A stretch of 64,000 bases of DNA. Origin: Nostoc edaphicum CCNP1411 (lineage in GTDB: Bacteria; Cyanobacteriota; Cyanobacteriia; Cyanobacteriales; Nostocaceae). Location of the stretch: assembly GCF_014023275.1 (NCBI RefSeq), contig NZ_CP054698.1, forward strand, positions 3,472,001 to 3,536,000, given 5' to 3'. This document shows positions 1 to 10,051 of the stretch, piece after piece (position 1 is the stretch's first letter; each line of letters begins with the position of its first letter). The notes under the pieces were generated by a model, which searched no databases, had not been told where the DNA came from, and worked only from the letters and a program-made list of their open reading frames with translations. The position numbers were made by a program, and so were the translations under genes.

Positions 1-1
1 A

Positions 2-946
2 GCATATCAAGAAATTACTCAACCGGGATGCGTCATTCGCATTCAAGGTTGTCGAGGCATGGGTAAAACTTCTCTGATGTTGCGGATTGTAGCTCATACC
101 AGAATGTTAGGGTATGAAACTGCAAAAATCAATATCGCTCAAGTTGATATTGATGTTTTGCGAAAACCTCAATTATTCATGCAATGGTTAGCTGCTAGTA
201 TTGCTCGTCAACTAGGCAGGGAATTTAATGTCGATAAACATTGGGACGAAGAAATAGGTAGTAAACTCAGCTGCACTCTTTATCTAAAAGAATGTTTGCT
301 TGCACCTTTAGAAAAACCTTTACTATTAGTATTAGACGAAGTTCAGCATATTTTTGAATATCCCGATCTAGCCAATGAATTTCTACCTCTGTTACGTTCG
401 TGGCAAGAAGAAGCGCAACAGGATGAAGTATGGACAAAGCTGCGTTTGGTGATTGTTTATTCAACAGATGTTTGTCTTTCTATTGAAATTAATCAATCTC
501 CTTTTAACATTGGGCTACCATTGAAATTATCAGAATTTACTTCTGAGCAAGTAATTGAGTTAGCAAACCGCTATGGAATTGATTGGCAACAAAACAAGCA
601 AGTGCAGCAATTAATGGAATTAATCGGGGGACATCCAGCATTACTAAATATTACTCTTTATCACCTGCTTTATCATAAATTAACCTTAGAAGAAATTTTG
701 CAAACAGCAATCACAGAAGTAGGAATTTATCGTCAACATTTACAAAATTTATTAAATAAATTACAAAAAAATACCCAATTATTAGATACTATGAAAATCT
801 TCTTAACAAAAGATGAAAATATCGATTTAGATATATTAACTGCCTACCAATTAGAAAATATGGGTTTAATTCAATTGCAACAACAAAAATGGGTAATTAG
901 TTGCCAATTATATCGAGACTTCTTGAAAAAATATCTGATGTCGTAA
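2..946 (+). CDS. AAA-like domain ATPase, 5' end outside the window
   Basis: The frame is open to the window edge, so the gene starts upstream; the first internal Met lies inside the Walker A loop and is not the true start. The P-loop reads GCRGMGKTS, and a Walker B-like strand LLLVLDEVQ follows about 90 residues later. This matches the AAA-like (AAA_35) family common in filamentous cyanobacteria, where a nucleotide-binding domain usually follows an N-terminal helical effector domain (not visible here). The C-terminal part is a helical winged-helix-like region ending in RDFLKKYL. Role unknown; STAND-like signalling or a conflict-system ATPase are possible. It lies 34 nt upstream of a second AAA-like gene on the same strand, so co-transcription is likely. 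Confidence 0.85.
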   Translation, partial: AYQEITQPGCVIRIQGCRGMGKTSLMLRIVAHTRMLGYETAKINIAQVDIDVLRKPQLFMQWLAASIARQLGREFNVDKHWDEEIGSKLSCTLYLKECLLAPLEKPLLLVLDEVQHIFEYPDLANEFLPLLRSWQEEAQQDEVWTKLRLVIVYSTDVCLSIEINQSPFNIGLPLKLSEFTSEQVIELANRYGIDWQQNKQVQQLMELIGGHPALLNITLYHLLYHKLTLEEILQTAITEVGIYRQHLQNLLNKLQKNTQLLDTMKIFLTKDENIDLDILTAYQLENMGLIQLQQQKWVISCQLYRDFLKKYLMS

Positions 947-980
947 TTCAACAAAGTTCAGCAAATGATGATTTGCTATT

Positions 981-3900
981 ATGAAAAAAAGCATTTATAA
1001 AGTTGGTGGTTGTCTAAATGCTAATGCTGCTAACTATGTTAATAGACAAGCAGATATTGAGCTTTATACAGCCCTGAAAGCAGGGGAATTTTGCTATGTA
1101 TTCAACTGTCGTCAAATAGGCAAATCTTCACTGCTGGTACATACCAAGCAACGATTACAAAATGAAGGCTTTAGTTGTGCTTACATTGATATTACGCAGA
1201 TACGCAGCCAAGAACTCACCCCGATACAATTTTATAAAGGGATAATTGTCCGCTTACTGCATAGTTTTGGATTAGCTAAAAAAATCGATTTTGCAGCTTG
1301 GTGGCAAGAACAAGCTGAGTTTTCACTCATACAACGCTTGGGCAATTTTATTGAAGAAATTTTGCTAGTCAATCTGAGTAGCAATCGCATTTTTATTTTA
1401 ATTGATGAAATTGATAGTTTGCTGCAATTAAACTTTGGCATAGATGATTTCTATGCCTGGATTCGGGCTTGTTATCAACAAAGAGTCCATAATCCTGAAT
1501 ACGAACGACTGGGTTTTGCTTTATTTGGCGTTGCAACTCCCTCTGATTTAATTCAAGATAAACTCAAAACACCTTTTAATATCGGTGTTGCTATTAATTT
1601 AGAAGGGTTTACATTAGCAGAAGCTCAACCTCTGGTAGTGGGATTAGAGCAAGTTGTGAACAATCCCCAAAGGGTATTTAAAGAAATTATTGCTTGGACT
1701 AATGGACAGCCATTTCTAACGCAAAAATTATGTCAGTTGGTGGTAATAACCAAGCAACAGCATTACAGCCAAGGGATGAATCTAGAAAGTAGCAACGTCA
1801 AAACTAGCCCACCTTTGGAGATTACACCAGGTAAGGAAGCAGATTGGATAGAGTGTTTAGTGCGATCGCAAATCATTAAAAATTGGGAATCTCAGGACGA
1901 ACCAGAGCATTTACGCACAATTCGCAATCGCCTACTTTACAATATTCAACGCGTTAGTAGATTACTCGGTATCTATCAGCAACTTTTACAAGCTATTCCT
2001 GTAGCAGCCAACGATAGTCGAGAACAGGTAGAACTGCTGCTTTCTGGTTTGGTAGTTAAACATCAAGGATATCTGCAAATCCGCAATCGCATATATCAAG
2101 AAGTTTTCAATTGGGAATGGGTAGAGGAACAGTTAAATCAATTACGTCCTTATTCGGAAACACTATCAGCTTGGATTGCTTCTCAAAAACAGGATACATC
2201 CCGACTTTTACGGGGACAAGCCCTGATTGATGCCCAAAAGTGGGCGCAAAACAAAAGCCTCAGCGATTTAGATTATCAGTTTCTTGCCACCAGTCAGGAT
2301 GCAGAACAGCAAGAAATCCGGCGCCAATTTGAGGCGCAGCAAGAAAGCGAACGGTTCTTTCGGCAACTAGCAGAAGCAATGCCCCAGATGGTATGGATTG
2401 TAGAGCCAGATGGCAGGCTATCTTATACCAACCAGCACTTAAGTACCTTTTTGGGGCGATCGCATTCGGAGGTAACAGATTGGAAAAGCCTGGATGTGGT
2501 TCATCCCGACGATCACGCCAATAACCTTGCCGCCTGCAAACATTCTGTAGAAACCAACTCACCCTATGAAGTGCAACTGAGAATACAAGATGTCGCGGGA
2601 AACTATCGCTGGTTTCTCAATCAGGCGATTCCCATCAAGGATAGAAGCGGACAGACGGTGAAGTGGTTTGGCACCAGCACCGACTTAAATGATTTGAAAC
2701 GACAAGAAGAATTCCGGCGACTGCAAGAAGTTGAAAAGCGACTGCAACAAGAAAAACGTGCCAGTCACTTGCAAAAGTGGCTACTGGGGACTGTTACTAT
2801 TGCCTTTGTCATCGCCAGTTCTCTGGGAATGTATGCCTTTGCTCAAAGATATCAAGCCACTCTGCGAGAAATTGAAGCGATCGCCAACGTCTCGGAAGCT
2901 CAGTTTGTCTCTGGGAATCGATTAGATGCTTTAGTCAGTGCCATCAAAGCCCAGACTCGATTGAGCAAATTGTCGGATGTGCCTACTGAGTTAGTTACCA
3001 AGGTAGATCGAGAGTTGCGCCGTGCCACCTTTCAAGTCATTGAACGCAACCGCCTAAACGGTGAACAGGGTAAAGTGCGGGGTGTTGCCATCAGTGCCGA
3101 CGGACAGAGAATCGCTGCTGCTCACCAACACGGTAAGATTACTCTGTGGAAAAGCGATGGCACATTGCTCAAAGTACTTAGTGGTCATCAAGGAGAAGTC
3201 TTTGATGTCACCTTTACTCCCAAAGGCGATAAACTGATTTCTGCTGGGCAAGATGGCACGGTGCGACTCTGGAAGCCGGACGGCACACTGGTTAAAACAC
3301 TCAACGGTCATCAAGATTCGGTGCGATCGCTCTCCGTAAGTCCTAACGGACAATGGATTGCCTCGGCTAGTAACGACAGGACAGTAAAACTTTGGCGCAT
3401 CGACGGCAGCTTGATTCGTACTTTCAAAGGACACAGCGATGCAGTTTCAAAGGTGGCGTTTAGTCCTGTTGATGCTAACATCCTAGCCTCGGTCAGTGAT
3501 GATAATACTCTCATCCTCTGGAATCTGGAGGGTAAGAAAATTCGGACACTGAATAATCCCATCGCACCCAAAAAAGGCAAAAACCGTTTGATGAGCGTCA
3601 CCTTCAGCCCTGACGGACAAACCCTGGTAGCTGGAGACTGGATTGGTAATATTATCTGGTGGACTGTTGCTGGCACTTTATTGCAAACCGCCACAGAACA
3701 CGACAGCAGTGTGGTGACTCTCGCCTTTAGCCCCGATGGCCAAACCCTCGCTTCAGCTGGTTGGGATAACACAATTAAGTTTTGGAACAGCGATCGAACT
3801 GTCAATCAAACCCTGTCTGCCCATATTAACGGTACATGGGAAGTAGCTTTTAGTGCCGATGGTCGTCGTTTGATTTCCGGTGGTGAAGATGACTTGGTGC

Positions 3901-4994
3901 GGCTGTGGCAGCTGCAAAGCGAGATTCTCACGGTATTGCGTGGTCATCGTGCCTCTGTTTGGCACACGCCGATTAGCCCTGATGGGCAAACAATTGTTTC
4001 CTCTAGCGCTGATGGCACGATTAAGCTGTGGAATCGAGCCGGACAACTGCTCAACACCTTAACCCCGCCACCAGGGCAGGTTTGGTCGGTGGATATTAGC
4101 CCAGACGGGAAAGACATCGCCGCAGGTAGCGATGATGGTTCCTTGAGCTTATGGACGATACAGGGAAAACCCTTAAAAACAATCTCAGCCCATAACGCAA
4201 CAGTGCGGGATGTGGTGTTTAGTCCCAATGGGCTAGAGATAGCTTCCATCAGTTGGGACGGCACTACTAAACTCTGGAAGCGGGATGGTACTTTCATCCA
4301 AACCCTGAGCGAGTCCCTACCCAAAAACCGCGATCGCCTCAATGCTGGAGCATTTAGCCCTGATAATCAGTGGTTAGCGATCGGGGGTCGAGATACGTTT
4401 CTTCGCCTCTGGCACCGGGACGCGAACGGAAAATTTCCATCTCAACCGCAATTTACCCTCAAAAGTCATAACGAAGCCATTTGGGATGTCACCTTTAGTC
4501 CTGATGGAAAGTTCGTTGCCACAGCCAACGAGGACACGACAATTAAACTATGGTCGTTAGATGGTAAATTAATTCGTACCATTCCCGCCCACACAGATCG
4601 GGTAAATGGTATCACCTTCATTCCCCCCCATTCTGGACTACCCGACAACTGGGGTACTGTCCTAGCTTCTGCTGGTTGGGATAATACTGTGAAACTTTGG
4701 TCGCTAGATGGCATCCTCCGCGCTACTCTGGAAGGACATGAACAGCGAGCATTGAATGTTGCCTTTTATCCCGCTACTCATAATCAGGGAGCATTGCTAG
4801 CATCTGCCGGGTTAGATGATGTTGTGATTCTTTGGCAACTCGATCGCGTCTTGGATAGTAACCAGATATTGCACTCTGGTTGTATGTGGATACGAGATTA
4901 TTTGCGATCGCATCTAGATAATATGAGCGATCGTCAATCTCTTTGTCAGGTGGAAAAAACAATTCCTCCAGCCTACTCGAATACACCCGGCTAA
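981..4994 (+). CDS. AAA-like / PAS / transmembrane / WD40 repeat protein
   Basis: This 1337-residue mosaic has an AAA-like domain at about 1-380, with Walker [10 protein letters not shown] at 42-50 and Walker [11 protein letters not shown] at 137-146. A PAS domain lies at about 455-570 and a charged helix at 570-598. One transmembrane segment (about 600-622) is followed by the TPR-like linker typical of cyanobacterial STAND/WD40 proteins. Fourteen WD40 repeats (about 695-1290) are enough for two seven-bladed propellers. The order suggests ligand or redox sensing by PAS coupled to NTP-dependent switching and protein binding by the propellers; this is inference. Start is ATG, 34 nt after the preceding AAA gene. 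WD40 repeat families can be recombined, but no frameshift is seen. Confidence 0.88.
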   Translation: MKKSIYKVGGCLNANAANYVNRQADIELYTALKAGEFCYVFNCRQIGKSSLLVHTKQRLQNEGFSCAYIDITQIRSQELTPIQFYKGIIVRLLHSFGLAKKIDFAAWWQEQAEFSLIQRLGNFIEEILLVNLSSNRIFILIDEIDSLLQLNFGIDDFYAWIRACYQQRVHNPEYERLGFALFGVATPSDLIQDKLKTPFNIGVAINLEGFTLAEAQPLVVGLEQVVNNPQRVFKEIIAWTNGQPFLTQKLCQLVVITKQQHYSQGMNLESSNVKTSPPLEITPGKEADWIECLVRSQIIKNWESQDEPEHLRTIRNRLLYNIQRVSRLLGIYQQLLQAIPVAANDSREQVELLLSGLVVKHQGYLQIRNRIYQEVFNWEWVEEQLNQLRPYSETLSAWIASQKQDTSRLLRGQALIDAQKWAQNKSLSDLDYQFLATSQDAEQQEIRRQFEAQQESERFFRQLAEAMPQMVWIVEPDGRLSYTNQHLSTFLGRSHSEVTDWKSLDVVHPDDHANNLAACKHSVETNSPYEVQLRIQDVAGNYRWFLNQAIPIKDRSGQTVKWFGTSTDLNDLKRQEEFRRLQEVEKRLQQEKRASHLQKWLLGTVTIAFVIASSLGMYAFAQRYQATLREIEAIANVSEAQFVSGNRLDALVSAIKAQTRLSKLSDVPTELVTKVDRELRRATFQVIERNRLNGEQGKVRGVAISADGQRIAAAHQHGKITLWKSDGTLLKVLSGHQGEVFDVTFTPKGDKLISAGQDGTVRLWKPDGTLVKTLNGHQDSVRSLSVSPNGQWIASASNDRTVKLWRIDGSLIRTFKGHSDAVSKVAFSPVDANILASVSDDNTLILWNLEGKKIRTLNNPIAPKKGKNRLMSVTFSPDGQTLVAGDWIGNIIWWTVAGTLLQTATEHDSSVVTLAFSPDGQTLASAGWDNTIKFWNSDRTVNQTLSAHINGTWEVAFSADGRRLISGGEDDLVRLWQLQSEILTVLRGHRASVWHTPISPDGQTIVSSSADGTIKLWNRAGQLLNTLTPPPGQVWSVDISPDGKDIAAGSDDGSLSLWTIQGKPLKTISAHNATVRDVVFSPNGLEIASISWDGTTKLWKRDGTFIQTLSESLPKNRDRLNAGAFSPDNQWLAIGGRDTFLRLWHRDANGKFPSQPQFTLKSHNEAIWDVTFSPDGKFVATANEDTTIKLWSLDGKLIRTIPAHTDRVNGITFIPPHSGLPDNWGTVLASAGWDNTVKLWSLDGILRATLEGHEQRALNVAFYPATHNQGALLASAGLDDVVILWQLDRVLDSNQILHSGCMWIRDYLRSHLDNMSDRQSLCQVEKTIPPAYSNTPG

Positions 4995-5049
4995 TGCGTA
5001 CTCACATATAACGTATAATGTAATGTATACATCATATAAAATTTAAATT

Positions 5050-5307
5050 GTGTCGAGTAAAATTCGCAAGCAGATTTATATTGAACCACGTCAAGAACAT
5101 TTGCTAAAAGCGATCGCCCAACAGGCGGGTGTAAGTGAAGCAGAGATTATTCGCCAAGCTATTGATCTTCATCTTGGTGAAATAACTCCACCTCAAACCA
5201 ATCTTGCAATGTGGGAAGCCGAAAGAGAATTTATTGAGCAAATCAAAACTCGACCTGCTCAACTTGGAGGTCGGGATTGGCAGCGTGAAGACCTTTATGA
5301 ACGGTAG
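5050..5307 (+). CDS. ribbon-helix-helix antitoxin (VapB-like)
   Basis: An 85-residue protein starting at GTG. It has a short beta strand (KQIYIEPRQ) followed by two helices (HLLKAIAQQAGVSEAEIIRQAI), the pattern of CopG/RHH repressors. The C-terminal acidic tail would wrap a toxin. Its end overlaps the following PIN-domain reading frame by 11 nt, the usual translational coupling of a VapBC-type pair. Such antitoxins bind their own promoter; the AT-rich spacer at 4995-5049 is the likely operator region. The toxin is truncated, so this antitoxin may be an orphan. Confidence 0.8.
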   Translation: MSSKIRKQIYIEPRQEHLLKAIAQQAGVSEAEIIRQAIDLHLGEITPPQTNLAMWEAEREFIEQIKTRPAQLGGRDWQREDLYER

Positions 5308-5485
5308 GGTTTTACTGGATACTAATATTCTCGTTTATATCTACGACCCACTAGATATAGTGAAACAGGAACGAGCGATGCCTACGGCGGGCAAAGCCTA
5401 CGCAATTACTGACCAATTGATTCGTTCTGGGAAGGCAGTAATTAGTACCCAGGTATTGGGAGAGTTTTTTATGGCTGGATCATAA
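5297..5485 (+). pseudogene. PIN-domain toxin (VapC-like), truncated
   Basis: The frame starts with MNGRVLLDTNILVYIYDP, the first beta strand and the first catalytic Asp of PIN ribonucleases, and runs to VISTQVLGEFF. It then stops after only 62 residues, where PIN toxins have about 130. The later acidic residues of the active site are missing. A 27-nt in-frame segment (MPTAGKAYA) inside it is a copy of a dispersed repeat. The 3' end runs 17 nt into the convergent prohibitin-like gene. Both features indicate a dead toxin. Confidence 0.85.
5375..5404. repeat. dispersed repeat inside the PIN pseudogene
   Basis: A copy of a short repeat beginning GCGATGCCTACGGCGGGC. Related copies occur at 6507-6536, 13375-13408, 19543-19569, 23311-23340, 27023-27058 and 32281-32310, mostly in spacers. 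The copies at 5375 and 27023 lie within reading frames. Confidence 0.8.
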
Positions 5486-6344
5486 TAGGCAATGAGCCTT
5501 TTTCCGAACCAATAATTACAAGCTTAGAATTATTAGATTGAGCTAGCTTTTCTGTGGCTTCAATCGCTCGTAATTGTAGCACTTGGTTGCTAAGTCCACC
5601 TGAGATAATTTTTTGAGAATCAGCTATACCTCGCGCTTCGATAAGCTTTCGTTCTGCCTCTTGACGCTCTTTCTCTAAAACAAATTTCATCTGCTGATTT
5701 TCTTGCTCTGTCTTGAGTTTGTTTTGAATTGCAGCTTGTAGAGTATCAGGCATTTTGATGTTTCGTAAAAGAGCTTCCTCAACGATGAAACCCAAAGCCG
5801 GTATTTCTTTGGTGAGTTGTTGGTCAATTTTTTGGGCAATTTCTTGGCGTTTGGTAGAGTAAATAGCATTGGCTGGGTAGTTTGCCGTGATAGCGCGGAC
5901 AGTAGAGCGGAATCTGGAAATCACCAGTTGTGTTTCATCAGTTCCAATTGTTTTATAGACTGTAGCTGCCTTTTGCGGATCTAGCTTGTACTGAAGACTA
6001 ACATCAAGATTTAGGCTCAAACCTTCTTGGGATGTCGCATCTATATTTTCCTTTATATCCTTAAGGCGAGTAGAAAAATTCAGCACCTTGCTAAAGGGAT
6101 TCAGCAAGTGGACACCAGGGTTAAGAGTAGTTTCGGGAACCTCACCAAATAAATTGACGACACCGACATTACCAGGTGGGACAATCACCAAAAGCCTAGA
6201 AAAAGAATTCAGTACTGCAATACTGCCAATCAACATCATAATTGTGCGTATAGCTAAACGTGATCTTTCACCAGAGATGCTATGTGTATTGAGATAGACG
6301 AGAATTGCAATTAGGCTAGTGACAAGAGAGACTATAAAACTCAT
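5469..6344 (-). CDS. prohibitin-family (SPFH/band 7) membrane protein
   Basis: A 291-residue protein. An N-terminal hydrophobic segment is followed by VIVPPGNVGVVNLFGEVPETTL, the start of an SPFH/band 7 domain (about 50-215). A charged coiled coil (QENQQMKFVLEKERQEAERKLIEARG, split here at KERQ) and a short C-terminal tail follow. Prohibitin-like proteins form ring oligomers on membranes and influence membrane proteases and lipid domains. The last residues (SLPIMIQP) lie at the junction with the deleted PIN toxin, so the native C-terminus may have been changed by that rearrangement. Monocistronic; convergent with the toxin remnant. Confidence 0.88.
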   Translation of the reverse strand: MSFIVSLVTSLIAILVYLNTHSISGERSRLAIRTIMMLIGSIAVLNSFSRLLVIVPPGNVGVVNLFGEVPETTLNPGVHLLNPFSKVLNFSTRLKDIKENIDATSQEGLSLNLDVSLQYKLDPQKAATVYKTIGTDETQLVISRFRSTVRAITANYPANAIYSTKRQEIAQKIDQQLTKEIPALGFIVEEALLRNIKMPDTLQAAIQNKLKTEQENQQMKFVLEKERQEAERKLIEARGIADSQKIISGGLSNQVLQLRAIEATEKLAQSNNSKLVIIGSEKGSLPIMIQP

Positions 6345-6562
6345 GAGTTTTTTCTGTGTAGTTAAGACGAATATACTTAATCACATAATTCCCAAAGGCT
6401 TTTATAAAACTAATACCATTTCACACAAGTTAGCGATTTACGAATCCTTTTACAGATTAAAAAAGATTCCCAACTTTTCTCAGAAGTCAGGAATCTTAGC
6501 CTTGGAGCGATGCCTACGACAGGCATTGCCTACGCTACTCTAGATTAATTCCAAATCCCAAA

Positions 6563-8611
6563 TCACTTACCGTTGCCGTTACCACCATTACCATTGTTGT
6601 GAATGACACGTTCGGCAAGCTTTTCCGGCACTTCCTGGAGATGGTCATATTCCCAGTGGAAGGAACCAACGCCAAGAGTGAGCGATCGCAGTTCTACAAT
6701 AAAGTTTTGCATCTCTGCTTGTGGCAAGTATGCAGCTACATTATCCCAACCTTGCCAATCGTGTCTGCCCTCATAGCCTAAAATTTGCCCTCGTCTACCA
6801 CTCAAAAGTTGCAGAACTTTGGAGGTAAATTCGCTAGGTGTGGTAACTTCCACCCGCAGAATTGGTTCTAACAGGGTAGGTTCTGCTTGGAGTATCCCCG
6901 TTTGCATTGCCAATCGGGCAGCTTGTTTAAAGGCTTGTTCGGAACTATCAACGTTGTGATAGGAACCATTAGTCAGAGTTACCGCCAAATCCACCATTGG
7001 GAAGCCCAAAGGCCCATGTGTCAGAAATTCCCGCACGCCCATTTCCACCCCAGGAATATACTGTTTAGGAACCACGCCACCCACAATGGTTTCATTGAAA
7101 TTAAAGCCTGTACCGCGTGGTAGGGGTTTGATGTCGAGAAAAACATCACCAAACTGCCCGTGACCACCACTTTGATGTTTGTAGCGCCCATGAACTGAAG
7201 CCACTGTTTTGCGGATGGTTTCTTTGTAAGGTACTTGCGGTAAGTGGGTTGTCATCGGCAGATTATATTTGCGGCGCAGTCTGTCTAGGGTGACTTGTAA
7301 ATGAATTTCGCCTTGACCCCACAAGATAACTTCGTGAGTATCGCCGTGTTGTTCCCAAGCAAGTGAACAGTCTTCTTCTAATAACTTGGTAATGGCACCA
7401 CTGAGTTTAACTTCATCGTTGCGCTTTTCTGGTGTAATGGCGAGGGCATACACAGGTTCCAACTGTACAGCTTTGGGTAATTCTATTGCAGATTGCTGTT
7501 CTGTAGAGACTGTATCGCCTGTTTTAATTCCTTCTAAACGGCTCAATGCAACAATTTCACCAGCACTAACTTGGTTAACTAACTGCTGTTGTTGTCCCAT
7601 GAGGCGGTAAATTCCACCTGTGCGAATGCCATTGAGGACAATACCATCAGTTAATTTGCCCCGCCAAACACGCACGAGAGAGAGTTTTCCACCTTGGGGA
7701 GTGTAGTAAGTTTTTAATACCTGCGCTAAAGGTGTATCACCTTTGATGTTTTTTAGACGACGTTCTGCTGTGGTTTCTGGTTCGGGGGCTTCCCGTAACA
7801 AGGCTTCTAATAAAGGTCTAACACCATAATCTTGTTCTGTTACACCAAAGAAAACGGGCACTACTAAATCTGCCCCTAATTCCATTTTTAAATCTTTGAG
7901 GATTTCCTCTTGGGGTGGTTCAATGTCTTCTAAAAGTTCTTCGAGTAAATGGTCGTCAAAATTTGCTAGGGCTTCGAGCATTTCTGCCCGTGCTATATGT
8001 TCTTCTTCTTTTAAACTTTCTGGGAAGGGAATAGGATCAGCAGGTGCGCCTGGGTGATATTGATATGCCTGTTCGCTCACCATATCAATAAAGCCGGTGA
8101 GTTGTTCCCCGTTCATGATGGGATATTGATGCGCTACTAGCGGACGGCTAGATACTGCTTTCAGGGCGTGCAACGTTTCCAAAACGTGAATATTTGCCCG
8201 ATCCATTTTGTTGACGAAGACGAGGTGGGGAATTTCCCAATCGTCGAGGAATTTAAATAGAGGGGCGAGGGTAAGGACTCGTTCGCGGATGGGTTCGCAA
8301 ACTACAATTGCTGCATCGACTCCGATTAAAGCATTGTACGTTTCTTGGGCAAATTCTACGCTTCCCGGACAGTCAATAAAAGTGAAGCGAATGCCGTTAT
8401 ACTCAGTGCTAGCAGCGCTGACTTCTACACTCATGTGGCGATCGCGCGACTCGGCAGCACTATCTCCCACTGTATTGCTGTCCTTAACATTGCCTTTCCG
8501 AGAAATTGCCCCTGTGACAAATAACAAGCTTTCTAGTAAAGTGGTTTTTCCACTTAAATAAGGCCCGACAATTGCAACATTCCGCGAACCCGATTTTACT
8601 TTTTCGTTCAT
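6563..8611 (-). CDS. elongation factor G-like GTPase (divergent)
   Basis: A 682-residue translational GTPase with EF-G domain order: G domain, domain II, and domains III-V including RYKHQSGGHGQFGDV. The P-loop is GPYLSGKT (16-23) and G4 is NKMD. The G3 motif reads DCPGS where canonical EF-G has DTPGH, so the catalytic His is replaced by Ser84. The longer frame starts 12 codons upstream; the chosen ATG has a good ribosome site (GGGAGG, 4 nt spacer). The Gly/Asn-rich tail (NNGNGGNGNGK) is simple sequence. This is the EF-G paralogue class found next to canonical fusA in many bacteria; its exact role in translation is not established. Confidence 0.9.
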   Translation of the reverse strand: MNEKVKSGSRNVAIVGPYLSGKTTLLESLLFVTGAISRKGNVKDSNTVGDSAAESRDRHMSVEVSAASTEYNGIRFTFIDCPGSVEFAQETYNALIGVDAAIVVCEPIRERVLTLAPLFKFLDDWEIPHLVFVNKMDRANIHVLETLHALKAVSSRPLVAHQYPIMNGEQLTGFIDMVSEQAYQYHPGAPADPIPFPESLKEEEHIARAEMLEALANFDDHLLEELLEDIEPPQEEILKDLKMELGADLVVPVFFGVTEQDYGVRPLLEALLREAPEPETTAERRLKNIKGDTPLAQVLKTYYTPQGGKLSLVRVWRGKLTDGIVLNGIRTGGIYRLMGQQQQLVNQVSAGEIVALSRLEGIKTGDTVSTEQQSAIELPKAVQLEPVYALAITPEKRNDEVKLSGAITKLLEEDCSLAWEQHGDTHEVILWGQGEIHLQVTLDRLRRKYNLPMTTHLPQVPYKETIRKTVASVHGRYKHQSGGHGQFGDVFLDIKPLPRGTGFNFNETIVGGVVPKQYIPGVEMGVREFLTHGPLGFPMVDLAVTLTNGSYHNVDSSEQAFKQAARLAMQTGILQAEPTLLEPILRVEVTTPSEFTSKVLQLLSGRRGQILGYEGRHDWQGWDNVAAYLPQAEMQNFIVELRSLTLGVGSFHWEYDHLQEVPEKLAERVIHNNGNGGNGNGK

Positions 8612-9024
8612 AAAACCTCCCTTGCGGTAAGTTTTTCCTAACCGCATGATTCCGTATATATGAAGGGTTAAAGAAGAATCCAGCTATTCTGAATGGGCTA
8701 AACGCCCCGCTATCGCTAACAGGATTCAGAATCAAGACAGTAGCGAGTCCGCAAGCGTCTTAAACTGATTTCTTCGTTCACCAGCCGTACAGACTTCATT
8801 TTTAATTCTGACTCCTGACTCCTGAATTCTATTTGATAAAAAAATGGTTCTCTGGAGTCAAAATTACCCCTTCTTTAATTTGTTATTATGCTCCTTTTAA
8901 TCGAAAGTTAAAAAAATTGTAGTCTGTCGTAAGATTTAGCTTAAGAAAAGTTAATTATCACAAATTTTTATGCTGAATTAAAAACTTTTGTAAAAAACTT
9001 TTTATGAAGTAAATTTAACTGAAA
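8612..9024. other. divergent intergenic region
   Basis: 413 bp between the EF-G-like gene (leftward) and the TPR gene (rightward), so it should hold both promoters. It contains a CTGACTC-type heptamer repeat near 8803-8830 and an AT-rich part near 8870-9010. No further gene or RNA structure was recognised. Confidence 0.6.
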
Positions 9025-9045
9025 TTGTTGCGAGTCAGAAAATCA

Positions 9046-9969
9046 ATGGCATTATCATTCTTTAAATATCGCATAGCAGGGTTAGTAAGTTTAACTTTGC
9101 TGATTGTTAGTATTTCCTCTCCCTCTCTTTCTCTATCTCCTCCTCTCGCCTCAAAGCTGGCACAATCTAATCCTAAAACTGCTATAGACTGGTTAAACCA
9201 AGGCTTACAGGCAATTCAGGCGGGAAGGGTACAAGATGCGATCGCAGCCTTTAAACAAGCAACGCAATTAGATCCAGCATTAGCACCAGCGCACTATAAT
9301 TTAGGGCTAGCATTCAGACAAACGGGACAATTACAACCCTCTGCGGATGCATTTTATCGAGCGACGCAAGCCGATCCTAAATTTGCTCCAGCTTTTGCGA
9401 ATTTAGGTGGTGCGTTATTAGAAGGGAATAATTTACAGTTAGCGAACGATTACCTGCAACGCGCCGTAGAACTTGATCCCAAACTAGGATTTGCCCACTA
9501 TAACTTAGGGTTGGTACAAGAACAGCAACGAGATTGTGAACGAGCGATCGCATCTTTTAGAAAAGCCATAGAATATAGCAAGAATGCACCAGAACCTCCT
9601 TATCATTTGGGGATGTGTTATCTCCAACAAGGCAAACTCGATCAAGCTAGAAATGCCTTTAATCAGGCAGTAAAGATTAATCCGAAATATCCCGAAGCTT
9701 ACTACAATCTCGGCTCAATTTGGTTTCAGCAACGCAAATTACAAGAAGCATTAGAAGCTTTTAGAAAATCAGCCGAAGCTAACTCTAACTATCCCAACGC
9801 TTATTATGGTGCTGGGTTAGTTTTTATGCAGTTACAGCAATATGGAGATGCAGTACAAGTATTCCAATTTGCTAGAGATTTATACAATGCTCAGGGAAAT
9901 CCCCAATGGGCAAAAAATGCCGAGCAATTGTTGCAACAAGCACAAAATTTAAATTACCAACCTCGCTGA
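9046..9969 (+). CDS. TPR-repeat protein with signal peptide
   Basis: About 307 residues. The N-terminus carries a basic segment and hydrophobic core (YRIAGLVSLTLLIVSIS), a signal peptide or anchor. From about residue 45 onward lie consecutive tetratricopeptide repeats of 34 residues with the A-x-YNLG and DP signatures, seven or so in all. TPR proteins are scaffolds; here the location is probably periplasmic or membrane-anchored. An upstream TTG at 9025 would add seven residues; ATG is preferred but no strong ribosome site decides it. Function otherwise unknown. Confidence 0.8.
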   Translation: MALSFFKYRIAGLVSLTLLIVSISSPSLSLSPPLASKLAQSNPKTAIDWLNQGLQAIQAGRVQDAIAAFKQATQLDPALAPAHYNLGLAFRQTGQLQPSADAFYRATQADPKFAPAFANLGGALLEGNNLQLANDYLQRAVELDPKLGFAHYNLGLVQEQQRDCERAIASFRKAIEYSKNAPEPPYHLGMCYLQQGKLDQARNAFNQAVKINPKYPEAYYNLGSIWFQQRKLQEALEAFRKSAEANSNYPNAYYGAGLVFMQLQQYGDAVQVFQFARDLYNAQGNPQWAKNAEQLLQQAQNLNYQPR

Positions 9970-10051
9970 GGCGCAAAAACTTAATATTGCATAACATAAA
10001 AGTATTGGGTTGACTCGCTGGTGTTGTCTGAACTTATCCCGAATGGAATGA

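Noticed and set aside
3054..4714. Several minus-strand open frames opposite the WD40 repeats
   Set aside because: They are shadow frames created by the repetitive GC-richer codon pattern of the WD40 coding strand.
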